From Nematostella vectensis (Eukaryota > Cnidaria > Anthozoa > Actiniaria > Edwardsiidae), in assembly GCF_932526225.1 (NCBI RefSeq), contig NC_064044.1, positions 8,172,801 to 8,236,800 on the forward strand: a stretch of DNA of 64,000 nucleotides. Reading direction: 5' to 3'. Below are positions 38,971 to 52,800 of the stretch, one piece after another. Position 1 is the first letter of the stretch, and the number at the start of each line of letters is the position of its first letter. Position numbers and translations under genes: made by a program. Under the pieces are notes generated by a model, which saw only the letters and a list, made by a program, of their open reading frames with translations, was not told the origin of the DNA and ran no database searches.

Positions 38971-40805
38971 GGACTGGGTACTAATGAGTTGAAGGCGTGG
39001 ATACTAATGCATTGGGAACCTGGCTTTGGCTGCTTTAACAAATTTCTGGGTAGCCTATAGAGCATGCTCGAGGATGCATTGTTTTTTTTGGCCTCGAAAA
39101 CCTTAAGTAGTGTCCGCAAGTATCTCCGAGCATATCTATCAGGTCATTACCTAAAGTCATTCTTGTAGTTTAGGTACTGTAATGCCGTCACACGAATTTA
39201 TACGAAAATGACTTCTTGGTCCGGTTTCCGATGGGTTTAACTTTTCCACGTTCACCAAAGAAGGCCCAATCTCCAATACTCTGACAATTTAGTATTAAAT
39301 ATATTTTAGCTTCTTGCCAGTGGATCTTGCTTCTTTCCGCGGATCAAGTTTATATTTATTTGTATTTAGTATAATGATTTTGTAACTATTTAGTAAAGAC
39401 ATCCAGTATTTAGTAAAATGTTATAGTTTTTAACTAGTAAGCCATAAATAATAATACTATTAATAATAATAATAAAGCTTGAGTGTCTTTAATCGATCAT
39501 CTGTCCGAGCAGAGGTTATGGGGAGCCGAGTGAGGTATTAAAGGCTGTAAAGAAAGCCCAAGGTTATGTCATTTCCTATTCTTTGGCCAGTAGTTACATG
39601 CTCGTACACAAAGGGAGTGTTCAGTGTGCATGCACCCCCCTCCCCCCCCCCCCCCCTTGGCGGCCAAAACGTGGGTCATTTCTTTATTAAGGAATCTTCA
39701 AATACTATGCTTTTTCCATATCATACCTATGACTGCGCATCCCCCTTGGCCAACCTGGGTGCGGGGCTGCTTGCTAACGATCTATTTGAGAACCTTATTC
39801 AGCCACACTTATAACTGTTTTCATTCAGTATTGGAGACATTTTACTGTGATGAAATTCGAAATAAATCTTAAAACAATCTAAAAACAAAGCTTCATACTG
39901 CATTTACAAAATTCAATTCAAATACTGTATTGCCACCCTAAAATCAGCCGATGAAAATAGATTTTTCACACTTGCTATTTTCCTAAGATAACAAAATTGC
40001 GACCCGAGGCCATTTTGAAATTGACCGCCAAGATGACCCCAACCACGTTCCCAGGGTTTTTTGGGTAATTTTTAAAATTGCGTCTATTTAAGCGCGAGGT
40101 GTAACAAATCAGGCTTCAGAGGTTACATGTTTGTTGTTTCATTACGTTTATTTGCCTGCACAAAACGTTACTATCAAATTTAACGACAGTGACACGATTG
40201 GAATAAAAAAGGCAATAGTTTAACTAAAAAACCTATACAACTGATAACGAGGATTCTGCTACAAGGAAGAACGCTCCAAAGGAAACACTATTTCCTATAC
40301 GATTGTACACTTTGTGGCAAAACGAAAATATATTTATACAACTATGGACAGAAGGAAGCTTACTTTATACACCCCTAGACATAAACTTTATAACTAAAGG
40401 CAAAGATGGGTTAGATGCAATCTGCAAAAGAGCCTTCCACACACAGACTAGAGTGTATTTTCTAATATAGTAACTGGGGTACTAAAAGTAGGGGCATCGC
40501 CTTCTCACGGATTTCCCTTCTCAAATATCTGCTTCTCTCCGGGATTCCCCCTTTCTTATCTCTTATTCTCTTACGGGAATCCTCTCTCAATTCTCCCTTT
40601 ACAGGGGAATCCTTTTCTCGGTTCCCCCCTAACAGGGAAATCCCCTTCTCAATTCTCCCCTAACAGAGGAATCCCATTTCTCGTGCCTTTGCTTCTCTCT
40701 GAAAAATTTCCTTCTCTTTCTTCTCCTAACGAGAAATCCCACTTTCCTGGCTCATTCTACGCCTCCTCTGAAGTTAATTGCTAACAAAATCTAGGTGGAG
40801 CGTGT
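38971..40805. other. Convergent 3' region between alpha-tubulin (+) and SRRT (-)
   Basis: AATAAA at 39471-39476 is a plausible tubulin polyadenylation signal 500 nt past the stop. A poly-C run is near 39638. A pyrimidine-rich irregular tandem region (about 40495-40760) repeats variants of GGGAATCCCCTTCTC and TTCTCCCCTAACAG in what would be the SRRT 3' flank or 3' UTR. No gene is seen. Confidence 0.6.
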
Positions 40806-43800
40806 CTAGAAAAGGTCGGGGCCGTCATCTGGGGCATCCAGGTCGCGATATGTAACGATCTGCCGCGGATCTCGATTGAATCCCCTGAAATGAGATTGGG
40901 AGTGGTTACACGCATGCGTAGGAAAGGCCGTCTCAATAACTCTCAAAAACCTTTTGATTGCAACCCCGTGACATCTCGAAAGAGTTGAACTCTTATGGAC
41001 TCTGATCAACGCTCATTTACGTTAAATCGAGGTTTAGGTGCATACTGCTATAAGAAGGCGGTCAGAGCACAAGAGGGCGTGTAAGTGCAGGGGGAGGGGT
41101 GGGGAAGTGTGTATAACTGACCTCTCCTGTTGCCTATTGCGTCCGGCTGCATAGCCAAATCTGTAACACAAAGCTTTGCTCAAACGTGTAATTACGCGCG
41201 CGCCACAACGCTGGAATCACAGACACAGACAATTTAACAAGGTTAGATACATACAGTCAAGGGGTTTCACTTAAAGCTGTAGCCTTCAGGCCACAAGGCC
41301 ATGCCACACAAGGCGAGGTTTAGTTGCTTTGCAAGTTGCAAGAAAGGTTGAATTGGTGTTCGCAACATTTTGGGAAAAAATGCCCTGTGTTAAAGCCGCA
41401 TTGTCCAGTTTACTTCCGGTCGATTACCTAACAATATTGAAAGCAGTGTGTCTATTGGAAGTTTCTTTGAGGATGTGATTGATAATTTAGAGCGGATGGC
41501 CTGTTAAATAACTCGGATTCTAATAGATTCTTTTGTCTTTTAACGGTTGAGGTTTCCGTCGGACCTCCGGAAGTAAACTGGTGACAATGCGGCTTTAAAT
41601 CTCTTTGCAACCTGTCATTGCTGCATTACAAGCTACAGGAAAAAATGCCACACGTTACACGACCTTTAGTTCTCACGTAGTTGTTTGTATTGAGACTCAA
41701 AGAGCACTTGATCTAAGGGTCCCTTATCAAAATTTGACCCGTTGAAAGCTTTGGCCTGCGGTTGCGTTCTCGTTACCTATTTTAAAAAAACCGTTGCGCA
41801 AACGCGGATGACAATTATCAAATGCAAATTCTATTGCGAAAATAATCAAAACAGAACAATGAATACAATACACCAAAAACCAGAGTCGAATTCCAATTTT
41901 TGGTGTATTCTATTGCGAAAAGATATACATTTGGTCTCATCATATTCCAATAGAATGTATGAGGATGTGGTTGAAACTATAACACTATCCATCGAGAGCA
42001 ATTAGTGCATGATCCTCGAATAGCTAAAAAACTATCCCTTTTTTTCACCAGATTACTCTATACCCATTAGCCCCGTACAGTTGCTGAACTGCCATTTGTT
42101 GACTGACATTCGCCGTGTGCACGGACGATCCTTTAGTAGATGTACCATTACTGCTGTCAATTGTACATATAAAGCCTACTGTAAAAATGGTACAGTACTG
42201 TTGCTAGCAAACTTACCGTCTGGGTTTTGGGGGGAAGGTGTGGCCTCCGCGTCCCCCGTAGCCGTCATGTCCAAACCCTCCTCCGTAGGACTGTGGTGTG
42301 AACGGTGCACGAGGACCTGGAAAGAGAAACTCTGTCAGGCAGATAACTTCAAACGAAAGTACAACGATCTGCCCGACAGATAACTTCAAACAAAAGTACA
42401 ACGATCTGCCTGACAGATAACTTCAAACAAAAGTACAACGATCTGCCCGACAGATAACTTCAAACAAAAGTACAACGATCTGCCTGACAGATAACTTCAA
42501 ACAAAAGTACAACGATCTGCCCGACAGATAACTTCAAACAAAAGTACAACGATCTGCCCGACAGATAACTTCAAACAAAAGTACAACGATCTGCCTGACA
42601 GATAACTTCAAACAAAAGTACAACGATCTGCCCGACAGATAACTTCAAACAAAAGTACAACGGTCTGCCCGACAGATAACTTCAAACAAAAGTACAACGA
42701 TCTGTCCGACAGATAACTTCAAACAAAAGTACAACGATCTGCCCGACAGATAACTTCAAACGAAAGTACAACGATCTGCCCGACAGATAACTTCAAACAA
42801 AAGTACAACGATCTGCCCGACAGATAACTTCAAACAAAAGTACAACGATCTGCCTGACAGATAACTTCAAACGAAAGTACAACGATCTGCCTGACAGATA
42901 ACTTCAAACAAAAGTACAAAGATCTGCCTGACAGATAACTTCAAACAAAAGTACAACGATCTGCCTGACAGATAACTTCAAACAAAAGTACAACGATCTG
43001 CCTGACAGATAACTTCAAACAAAAGTACAACGATCTGCCTGACAGATAACTTCAAACCAAAGTACAACGATCTGCCTGACAGATAACTTCAAACGAAAGT
43101 ACAACGATCTCTTCGAAAGGAAACTTTATTATAACCATTCACGATTAAAGTTTGATACTTTATTGACAATATCATTTGAAAGAGAGTAGATCAGTTACAC
43201 GCTTGACATGGTGGCGCTTTTCGTATAAAGGGGCGGCTTGATTGCCTTTCTTTAAGGTGGCCAAGCTGACTTGCTTGACGTTATTGCTGTTCTTTTATTG
43301 AAATATCTTTAATCATTTTGTTGCCATGGCTTTATATTGTGGTTAAATGCGAGCTGTTTACGTGCAAGACCATTAGTACACACAATTGTTTGTGTTGTTG
43401 TATTGTAAGATCCAGGGGATTCTTGCATGCAGGATATCTGTCTCAAACCGGGCTACCACTTCAGTTTTTATACAGGCTTTGCTTGCATATCAAGCCAGCG
43501 CAGTGAAATTTTATATTCTTGTGGAAGCCTCATGGTTTTCATTATGAGGGTCAGTACGCAGCTCTTACAAGCTGCAATTTGATTGGGCAAATGAAAAATA
43601 TACGCACGCAAAGAACGAGAAGAATAGAAACAAAAGAACTCCTTTGTAGAACAAAGATAATAGGAGAAAAAGCAGCTGCGTACTTACTCCATTATGATCC
43701 TATGGCCATAATGCTACTAAACCTAATGGTCTCCCTGTGTACTTACCGTAGTTCATCATCATAGGAGGTCTGGGCCCCCATCCCATCATGCCTTGCCCAC

Positions 43801-46800
43801 CATGCTGCTGGCCGAACATCTGACCCATGGGAGGTTGGGAGTTCTGTTTGTTCTGGGCAGAAGGTTCCGGGTTTGCAGGCCTCTTTGGATCAGCAATAAA
43901 TCTGTTAAAGAATTCCACCTGAAGAGAAAAAATCAAACCAAGTCAGTAAAACAAAACAGATTTCAACATATAATAGAGAACAAAAGTGCTTGTACAAGTA
44001 AATACAATAAACAGAAGAGAAAGTTTTTTTTGTTTTTCAAAGAGATCAAAATTTTAGTAGGTAAGTATTTCATAAGCAATAAATGTCCCTTGTAATTAAG
44101 TAACACGGCCAAGATTATGTCAAGGCAGTGGGTTGCAAAACAAGGGTTGATTTTGCACAGGTTAGTTAATAATCAAGTCATTGGCAGAGCAATCCAGAAC
44201 TTGAGCCGACTGTGCAAGATTTAAGCTGTCCAAAAATATTACAGTACAATGCTCCACCATAGTCACCTAGACAGATATGTGAAGTAAACCAATAAGGATT
44301 GGAGGAGAACCCTATCTGATACGAGGTGCGTTCAGTCTTGTAAAGAAAACCAGTAAGAATGCTAGGACTATGTGATTGACATAAACATTACTAGCCAAGC
44401 AGTGTGGCAGTACATACCTCCATTCTAACTTCTTCAACTTGGTCAGCATGCTTGTTGAAGATGTGTTTTCTCACAAATTCGGGGCCTCTAAATTTCTTGC
44501 CACTCAGCGGACAAAGCCATTTATCCTTGGCAAGCTCCTGGGTGTTAGCCTCAACAAATTTTTCGATCTCAGTGGAAATGGTTAAGGGCGATAATGTGTA
44601 CTCTTAATATCCTGACCTGTATACCAAATGAAATGTAACCACAAGTCCAAAGCCAAAAAATTCATTTAAGAAACTTAGGCATCAAAGTAAAGGGTGGATC
44701 ATCTTCAGGGGCTTCATTAGGCCCCGGCGGCCGGCAGAAGCGCCAGCTATTTTCCACCAAGCGCCTGCTACTTTTTTTTTATTGTGAATTAAGTTTTGAT
44801 TGAACTAAAAACATAAAATCACTTCCACCCCCTACTTATCAATCTCCACTGCCTACTATAAAGTTTATATTCACATTACTAGAAAAAGGTTGCTCTTTCC
44901 TTGCTGCTACTAAGAAGAACTAGGTATAAAAAGCACAGCCCTAAAGAAAGGTAAAAGTAAGGATATGATTCCGGATCTTTCTTTCCAAGTTTGAGAATCT
45001 CTTCATCAGGAACAGTCTCTTTCTCCTGAAGGAACAGCTCTAGCTTCTGCTTTGTGTTCTTTTGCCATTCATGAGCTGTGAAAGGAGCAGCCTGATAAGA
45101 ACCTTCATAACTGAATAATACCAAGGTCAACACAAACATAGAGACTCTCTCACGTCCCTAGTCTCCTTTGCAACCATTTTGAACTTGTGACACTGGGCGA
45201 CATTAGAGCATGGAGGGCATGGAGGGCACAGGGACTCCAGCACCACAGAGTGTAACGATACAAGAATGGCTGTGGGGGGAGAATGTAATGTCGCTTGTAA
45301 TTTAGTAACACGGCAAAGATGTCAAGGCAGTGGGTTGCAAAACAAGGGTTGATTTTGCACAGGTTAGTTAATAATCAAGTCATTGGCAGAGAAAGCCAAA
45401 ACTTGAGCTGACTGTGCGGAAAAGTCTAAGGAATGGGAGGGGGGATTTGCACCTAGTGACAGGATCTTCAACTAAGGGGATTCTATTGGTTTAAAGAACC
45501 ACCTTATTCAACTGGAAGGTCTGTTCAAATAAAACAAAATTGAGTATGCATATGCATACCCAGTCAGATATTCGCTAGCTTTACTAGCTTGATTCCTTAC
45601 CATCAGCTAGTGAAGCCTTCTCAAGGGCAAACTCATGTGCTGTATATGCATGATGCCATACCAATTAGGCATCTCTTTCTCATGTCCTTACCTTCGGCTT
45701 CTCAGGCAAAGGCTCAAATACATGCATGATGTCATAACACCTATTAGGCATCTCGCCCTCATGTCCTTACATCATGCCTTGCCTATTAGGCACATCAACC
45801 TCATTTCCTTACCTTCAGCTAGTGTAGCCTTCTCAGGGACAGGCCCACGTACATGCATGATCCCACACCTATTAGGCATCTCATCTTCATGTGGGTAATC
45901 GCCGCAGTTATAGTAATCCATTGAGTGCACCACACGGAGGTACAGCAGCATCCTATCCAGCACCCGCAGTAAGGTGGGGTCCTGGGTGAAGTCCACCTCA
46001 GACTTGTCGCCATCACCGTCAGCAGGAGGTGATCCTTTACCAAGCAGCTCCATCTCTTCGCCACCCTCCTCCTCAGCGACATCTTCAGATAGGGATGCCA
46101 GGATGGGGTTCTCATTGGGGATGTTCAAAGGTGGTTCTTTTTCTTCAGCAGGTTTTTCTTCCCCTTCCTCCCCTTCTTCTTTCTTCTGTTGGAAAGAAAG
46201 ACAACAGTCACATTAGGCAGTCCCTACTACTGAGATTAAAACTAAAAAAAAAACAGTCTCAATTTTAGGTATATTAATGGAGGTGCAGTAAATGTCCCTT
46301 GTAATTCAGTAACATGGAAAAGATTATGTCAAGGCCATGGGTTGCAAAACAAGGGTTGATTTTGCACAGGTTAGTTAATCATCAAGTGTTTGGCAGAGCA
46401 AGCCAGAACTTGAGCCGACTGTGCAGAAACAGAAGCAGAGACAGAAAAACTTTGCTCTTGCGGAACTGCAAAGGAGATTATGAAAAGCGATTAAGCAATT
46501 TTGTGTGAAAAGTAGGGAAAAAACAGCAATTTTTGATATAAAAAATAGGCAAGGCTCTCAGCGAAGAAAATAGAATGGAGGAAAAAAATTGCCCAGGCCT
46601 TCTCTCAAATTTCTAATTTCTAATAAAAAATCATCTGAAACCCCAGCTGGGATATAAGCTGCTAACCTCTGCTTCTCATGTTAATAAAAAAAAGTGGCTT
46701 ACCTCGGCAGTTTCCTTCTCTTTTCCATTTTGTTCCTCCTGCTTCTCCTGATCTTTCTCATACACAGCTGACTTCTTGTCTAAGACTCGAATAAGATCAG

Positions 46801-49800
46801 CAGCTAGCTTAATACTCTCACGAACAACCTGCTTGGCTTGGGTGATGCCGTTCACTGGTCGAATGCGGCGTGATAGATCACGGTTGATGACAGGGTTTAA
46901 CTCGGCCTCCTTTATCTAGTTTAAGAATAAGGTAACATTAAAATTTAAGCTTATACTACACTGTATAACAGAGATGCTTGGTTTGATCCTTAAATGTGTT
47001 TACTCTAGTTTCCACACTTACTCTGATGTTGTTGAAATCCCAGTTGATCTGTTTGATATCAACACTTCTGTCAAATGTGATCCACCCTCGCCTGTAAAAT
47101 CTTCATGCAATGTTTTATACAATTAGTTAAATTTATTAAAATAAAGCAACTACTGTACTACCAGAAATTCACTTTTTAAACTGTTTCCAATGTAAGTAAG
47201 GCCCGGTTCACATGCTGCTCCACTGCCATGCCAAATCTTGTTTTGATTCGGTACACGAAGAGTTCAATGTCTGAATCAATTAAGTTTGGTGCGGCAGAAT
47301 TGAGTTTGGCACAGCACTACAGTAATCACAGCTGCACCAGTCTTGCTTGCTTGCTGTCACTGATTCAAACGTTGAGCTTCTGATGTGCCGAATCAAATGC
47401 CATGCTTTATTTCGTGCAATAGAAACTCTGCATCAAATCAACTTTTACTCCTCACAATCTATTGAGCACACAACTTATTTAGTGTGACGTCTAAATCAAC
47501 GTTGGGCCCAATGTATTTGTGTTGATAAAAATAGACAATTAGATTCGGCCTGGCAGGGGCACATATGAATAAGGCCTAATTTGGGACATCTGTATAAAGT
47601 GTTGTCATAAAAGATGGTCTACTGTATGAAGTTCTGGCTTTTTGGATGTACAGTACCTTCTATCAGGACTTGGGTCTGAAAGTGCAACACGCAGAAACCC
47701 AGGGAATCGTTTGCATGCCTATAAAACCAAAGCATTACATTCAGAAATGGAGTTGGTGGTGCTGACTTTTCCACCTCTTGTGGATGCAGTGACTTGACGG
47801 AAAAACATGGAAACCACGCAATTCCAGATAGAGAGAGAAGACACAAATTCTTACAATGGCTATAGGTTCCTTGTGTTACGGACTGATTTTCAAAACACAA
47901 ATAACGTGAGGCCGAAGTGCACATAACCAGATTTTGGCTTTTTAAGAAAATTTTTCATTGATCATCATACCCTATGTATGAGCTCAGGGACGAAAAGCAT
48001 AAATTTCAATGACACTTTACAAAAAGTCGCATCAATTTAAAAAAAGTCGCACTTGATATTTTGTTTGCTATAAGTTACTAAGTACTCAGAGAAATTCTCT
48101 GCCTTATTTGATGTGAAATGGGCTTATTTGACTCGTCACGTCATGTTTTCCGTCATGTTGGATGCAGTAGTGTTGTGACAGGAAATAAATAAAAACTTTG
48201 GCTCCATGTGTCAATCAATGTTTTTGTGATTATAAAGATAATAAGTATACAGATGCGTTTAGCATCTAAATGGTAGAAAAGGGAAAGGAATTTGAAAAAG
48301 CACCACATTAGCCCCTATTTTTTAGACAAAAAGGGTCCTTTCAGAGCATTTTTTTTAAATTGCTTGCAGTCTTGCTAGTTACTGCATATTCCACATCTAA
48401 ATATTGATATGAAAAACTGCAGCCAAGGCCTCGAAGATACTCTAGACCAAGGTCATGGTTTTTCATTATAAGGCCCAATTCTAAATGAATCAAATTACTT
48501 TTGTTAGGATGCATGAAACTTGAATTTTTCCCTCTTTGTTTGACTAGCACCCAGAAATGGTTACTGCGCTCATGATGAAGTACAGAGATAAGTAGGAATA
48601 TATGGCCTGCACATACACGCTCTTAGCAGGGCTTCTGGAATTACGTGCTTGTGCGGAAGCACGTAATTTGGCTTTCTCCGCGTAATCCACAAATTTCCGC
48701 GTAATCCCGCGTAATTTGGCTAAATTTTGAAAGACAAAACATTTAAGTGCACAGCTGATGTGTTCTTTTAGGGTTCTTACCTCTATTTCTCGTAAAAAAG
48801 AGATATATTCTTTGTAAGAGAGCGATACTTCGAACTGAATTTCGAAAAAAAATAAAATGACTAGGCGTTCTTTGCTAAACTGCGGAGGCCTAGGACTAAT
48901 AATAAAATACCTTTTTTAATTGGCTGGTGGCTAGGATCCAATGAAAACTTGCCTAAGATACCTTCGCACAAAAAATAACCTTTTCAAGTTATTTCATGCT
49001 TTTACGCCGAGTTTGGGCGTAACAGTTGATATTACATGTAATTTAGCACGTAATTCAGTAAAGAATCCCGCAAAATTTTGATTTTTAAAGAAAAATGTAT
49101 TGCAAACTCCCACGTAATGATTGATTTTCCGCGTAATTTAGCAAAGAATCCCGCGTAATTTTAAGTTTTTTTCCGCGTAATTCCAGAAGCCCTGTCTTAG
49201 AACCAATGGAAATTTTTTTACCACGCCCTGTAGAAAGAAAATAAGGTGCCCAATGTACTTACTGCGGCTATGTCAGCCTTTGAGATGCTTGGCGGGATGT
49301 TCCTCATGAAAAGTGAATATGTCTTATGAAGCGGGCGTGGCCCAGCGGGTACAAGCTCTTTCCCCTCGCTTGCCATGCCCTCCTCTTCGGCAGAATCCCT
49401 TTCCTTCTCCTCCAATGCATTTTCTTTGCTTTCTTTTGTGGATAGTGGCTTTACAGGGCTGACTTCCTCTGTTACCTCTTTCTTCTCTGCCAGCTTGTTG
49501 GAGTCAACAACCTCTTGCATCTGCTGGATGTATCACAGCACACACAAAATAAAAAAAAAATGTTGTTGTTAAGATGTTCAGGGTTGTAAACAAGGGTTTA
49601 GCTAGTGAAGACAAATTCCAAAAAAAATAATGCAAAAATTTCTTAATTTCAATACATGTACAACTCAAGTTCCAATTATTTGGGGAGACTGCCCCCTTCT
49701 GACATTGCCAATGATAACAATGCATAACACTACCAACCTGATCTTCAGTAGCAGTAGATGGTAGAGGAGATACTTGCTCAGACACTATGGGTTTCATCAC

Positions 49801-52800
49801 AACGTCACTTGACACAGCATCACTAGATGTCGCAGGTGCCATCTCCACATCCTGGTCATTGCCTGCGCTCACTGCCCCTTCTTTACCACTGCTTACTTCA
49901 TCATCCCCAACATTGCCATCCGTACTTTCCACCTGTTGGGCAGGGCTGATAGGGGATCTATCCTTCTTTATGCTCTCCTCGGACTGGTCTGGCTTGTTAG
50001 GCTTGGAGTCTGGGCTTTGCGTTGAGTCCACTGCCCCATCTTCTGATCCGTCTGTTTTCTGTTCGGGTTTCCCGCTGGAGACTTCACTGCTCTCTGTCTC
50101 ACTTGAGCCCACAGCTGCATCACCTGAGTCTGGTCTTGGTTGCTGTGGGGGTGTTGTCGTTGTTGGGGTGACAGTAGATGAGCTTGAGGGTAACTGCATG
50201 GGGGTGCTGGTGGAGGCTGAATCAGTTCCTAAATTATAGACATTAACAACTCAATTAGAGTTCTGTCATGTGCTGTTTTCTGAATCAGAGGGGAAAATTG
50301 GAATTTCTTAAAGAAGGGGGGGGGGGGGGGGCAAAACATTCACTTTATTTTGGGCATTACATGACTTGGGTCCTTCCCATTGTAAATGTTGTTTTCTTTT
50401 CTTTTTTTTTGACATTTAAAAGTTATACCATTTTTAAATATGACGTCCTTATAACAGCATAATTTTACATCCTCCTATTAAGCAGAAAAATTTTACAAAC
50501 CTACTGTACGGGGGGCTGTTGTAATCAAGGTACTGTACCCTTGTATGGAACTCTTGTACTACAGATTTGAGTTGATATTGGAAGACAGATTGAATTCCGC
50601 AGTGATTTAGATGAGTTTAGTGTCAACATGCTTTGCAGGAAACCTTCTTACATTTCAAGGGACAGGATGAAACATTATGGAAATCACATTCAAGGGACAA
50701 CAAACATCAATTCAGGCTAGAAGCTAACAAAATATGAAGTACATAATTTTTTTTTTTACAAAATAAGTATGAGAAAGATATGTAGTAGAAAGATCGTTAT
50801 GGAAGGAGGAGCTCTTACAGCAAAAAGACTTCCATCAATTAAAATCAGTGATGTCATACAAAACATGGAGGAAAGCATAAAAGTGCTGCATAAAACTAGC
50901 TATTACATGATTAGAGACAACCATGCACATCAGCTTTTTACTGTCAAGATCCTATACCTTGTGGGTGGTCCTCAACCCCAGGGGGTCGCAAATCCTCATC
51001 TATTCTCACTTCTGCAGGGGACATCTCCTCCCCAGGCGGGGCAGGCTCGGACTCTGAGTCAGACTCAGAATCGCTGTCACTCTCGTCTTCAGGGTTGTCA
51101 AAGTAATAAGGCTCCCGATGGTGGCGCTTTCTCTTCTTTTTGGATTCCTCTCCCTTTTTGTCAGAGGCTGAGTTTGGTTCTTCTGACTGGTCTGGTCCCT
51201 GTTCAGGTTGGACTGAGTTCTGGGAAACAGAAGGAAAAAAGAGATTGTCATACTTGATAACTGTGTTCACTCACCTTGGTACAGTCCCTAAATTGACACT
51301 GCCACAAAACAAACTCTGCACATTTGATGAGATAGATAAACAGATAGAACATCATATGGATAAACAAATGCTGGCGTTGTCATACCACACAAGTCTGGAA
51401 ATAAGTGAAATAAGGTATGTTGACACCCAGACATGCACTCAATCTGCTCACAAAGATTCACAAATTGTGTATTGAAATAGTTGGATTTTGCAAAGAGGGC
51501 AGACATGGAGAATAAGAGAAAAACCTTTAGCACCAAAGTGACAGACATTTCAACCCATGGAAGGTATATTTGTCAAATGCTTGGTGCATCAAAAAATTAA
51601 CCAGGACTACTAGAATGACTTGTGGTGTTCAGAAAAGACCAGGACTACTAAAATGGCTGGTGGAGTTCTGAAATCAGTTCAAACCTTTTGATTTTCGATT
51701 TGCTGCTGTTTGTAGTGCTGGGCTTGTTGCTGTAGCTCCTTCTGTTCAACTGTAGGCTCAAGGGCAGCGAACCCCTTACCATCACCTGCACCCTCATCAG
51801 GGGGCAGGTCATCTGGGAGGGGCACCGAAGAGGGCGAGATGGGCTCAAGCAGGGATTCAGCAGCGTCATTGCTAATCTTCTTGGGGGAAGGGGACCTCGA
51901 CCTTGAACGTGATCCACTGTGATGACGGTTGCTTCTCTTTCTGTCGCTGTGGGGGGAGGACTGAGAGTGTTGCCTCCTTCTGTCAGGGGAGGGGGAGGGA
52001 GACCTGTCTAGGATTGCCAAGTCCTCATCACTCCCTCCTTCAAGCTTGATAACAACTTTTAAATAAAGAAATCTTGTTTTCAATTTGGTAAACATACAGC
52101 AGTCTATTGAGCACAACGAGGACAAATACTGCACTCTAAACTCATTTCCCCTGAAAAGTTGCTTGTACAGGCCAACTTGCAAATTGTGTGATATAATTCA
52201 CAAATGTGGCAATTATGCAATACGTTAAAAATGACCCAAATCACTGGTTTTTTTTTTTTGCAGACTTATCCATCCAACTCACAAGCTATTAAAACTTTTT
52301 TACCACTTTAACTAGAAATCCATCTATTTTTGTGTGTAACTGATTATGTAAGTATTTAACAGCACACAGAAAACATGTTTGCAGATGTGGATTACAAGGA
52401 ATTTTTTGTCTTTGGTCAGATCATGGAATCAACTCCTCTCATTTTGGTCTGCTTTAAGCAGACCAAAATGAGCAGACTTTAAAGCAGCACGTTAATAACA
52501 AGGGACCACAGTCAGTAAAAACATACATAAAAGAACCAAGATTTTTTCAAGTTGGAAATAAAACAATTTCTTATTGCTTACTGAGTATTTAGTCTTCCCC
52601 TCCCAATTCCTACCTGCATCAAGGAACTTGACAATAGCATCACTGTGATCCACTTCCAGCCTGAGGTCCTTGCTCAACTCCATCTCCATCAGCTCAAGAA
52701 AACAGTTCAACCTGCGACGCACAGACCTCTGCAGTTCCTTCTGCCGCTGGGCTGCTTCCCGAGGGTGGTACCTCATGCGGAACCTAAAGCATGTCCAGGA

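Noticed and set aside
44880..45139. Reading SRRT exon 13 on past 44967 to a GT donor
   Set aside because: The frame continues into [13 protein letters not shown] and no GT donor restores homology; the AT-AC borders give the conserved join instead.
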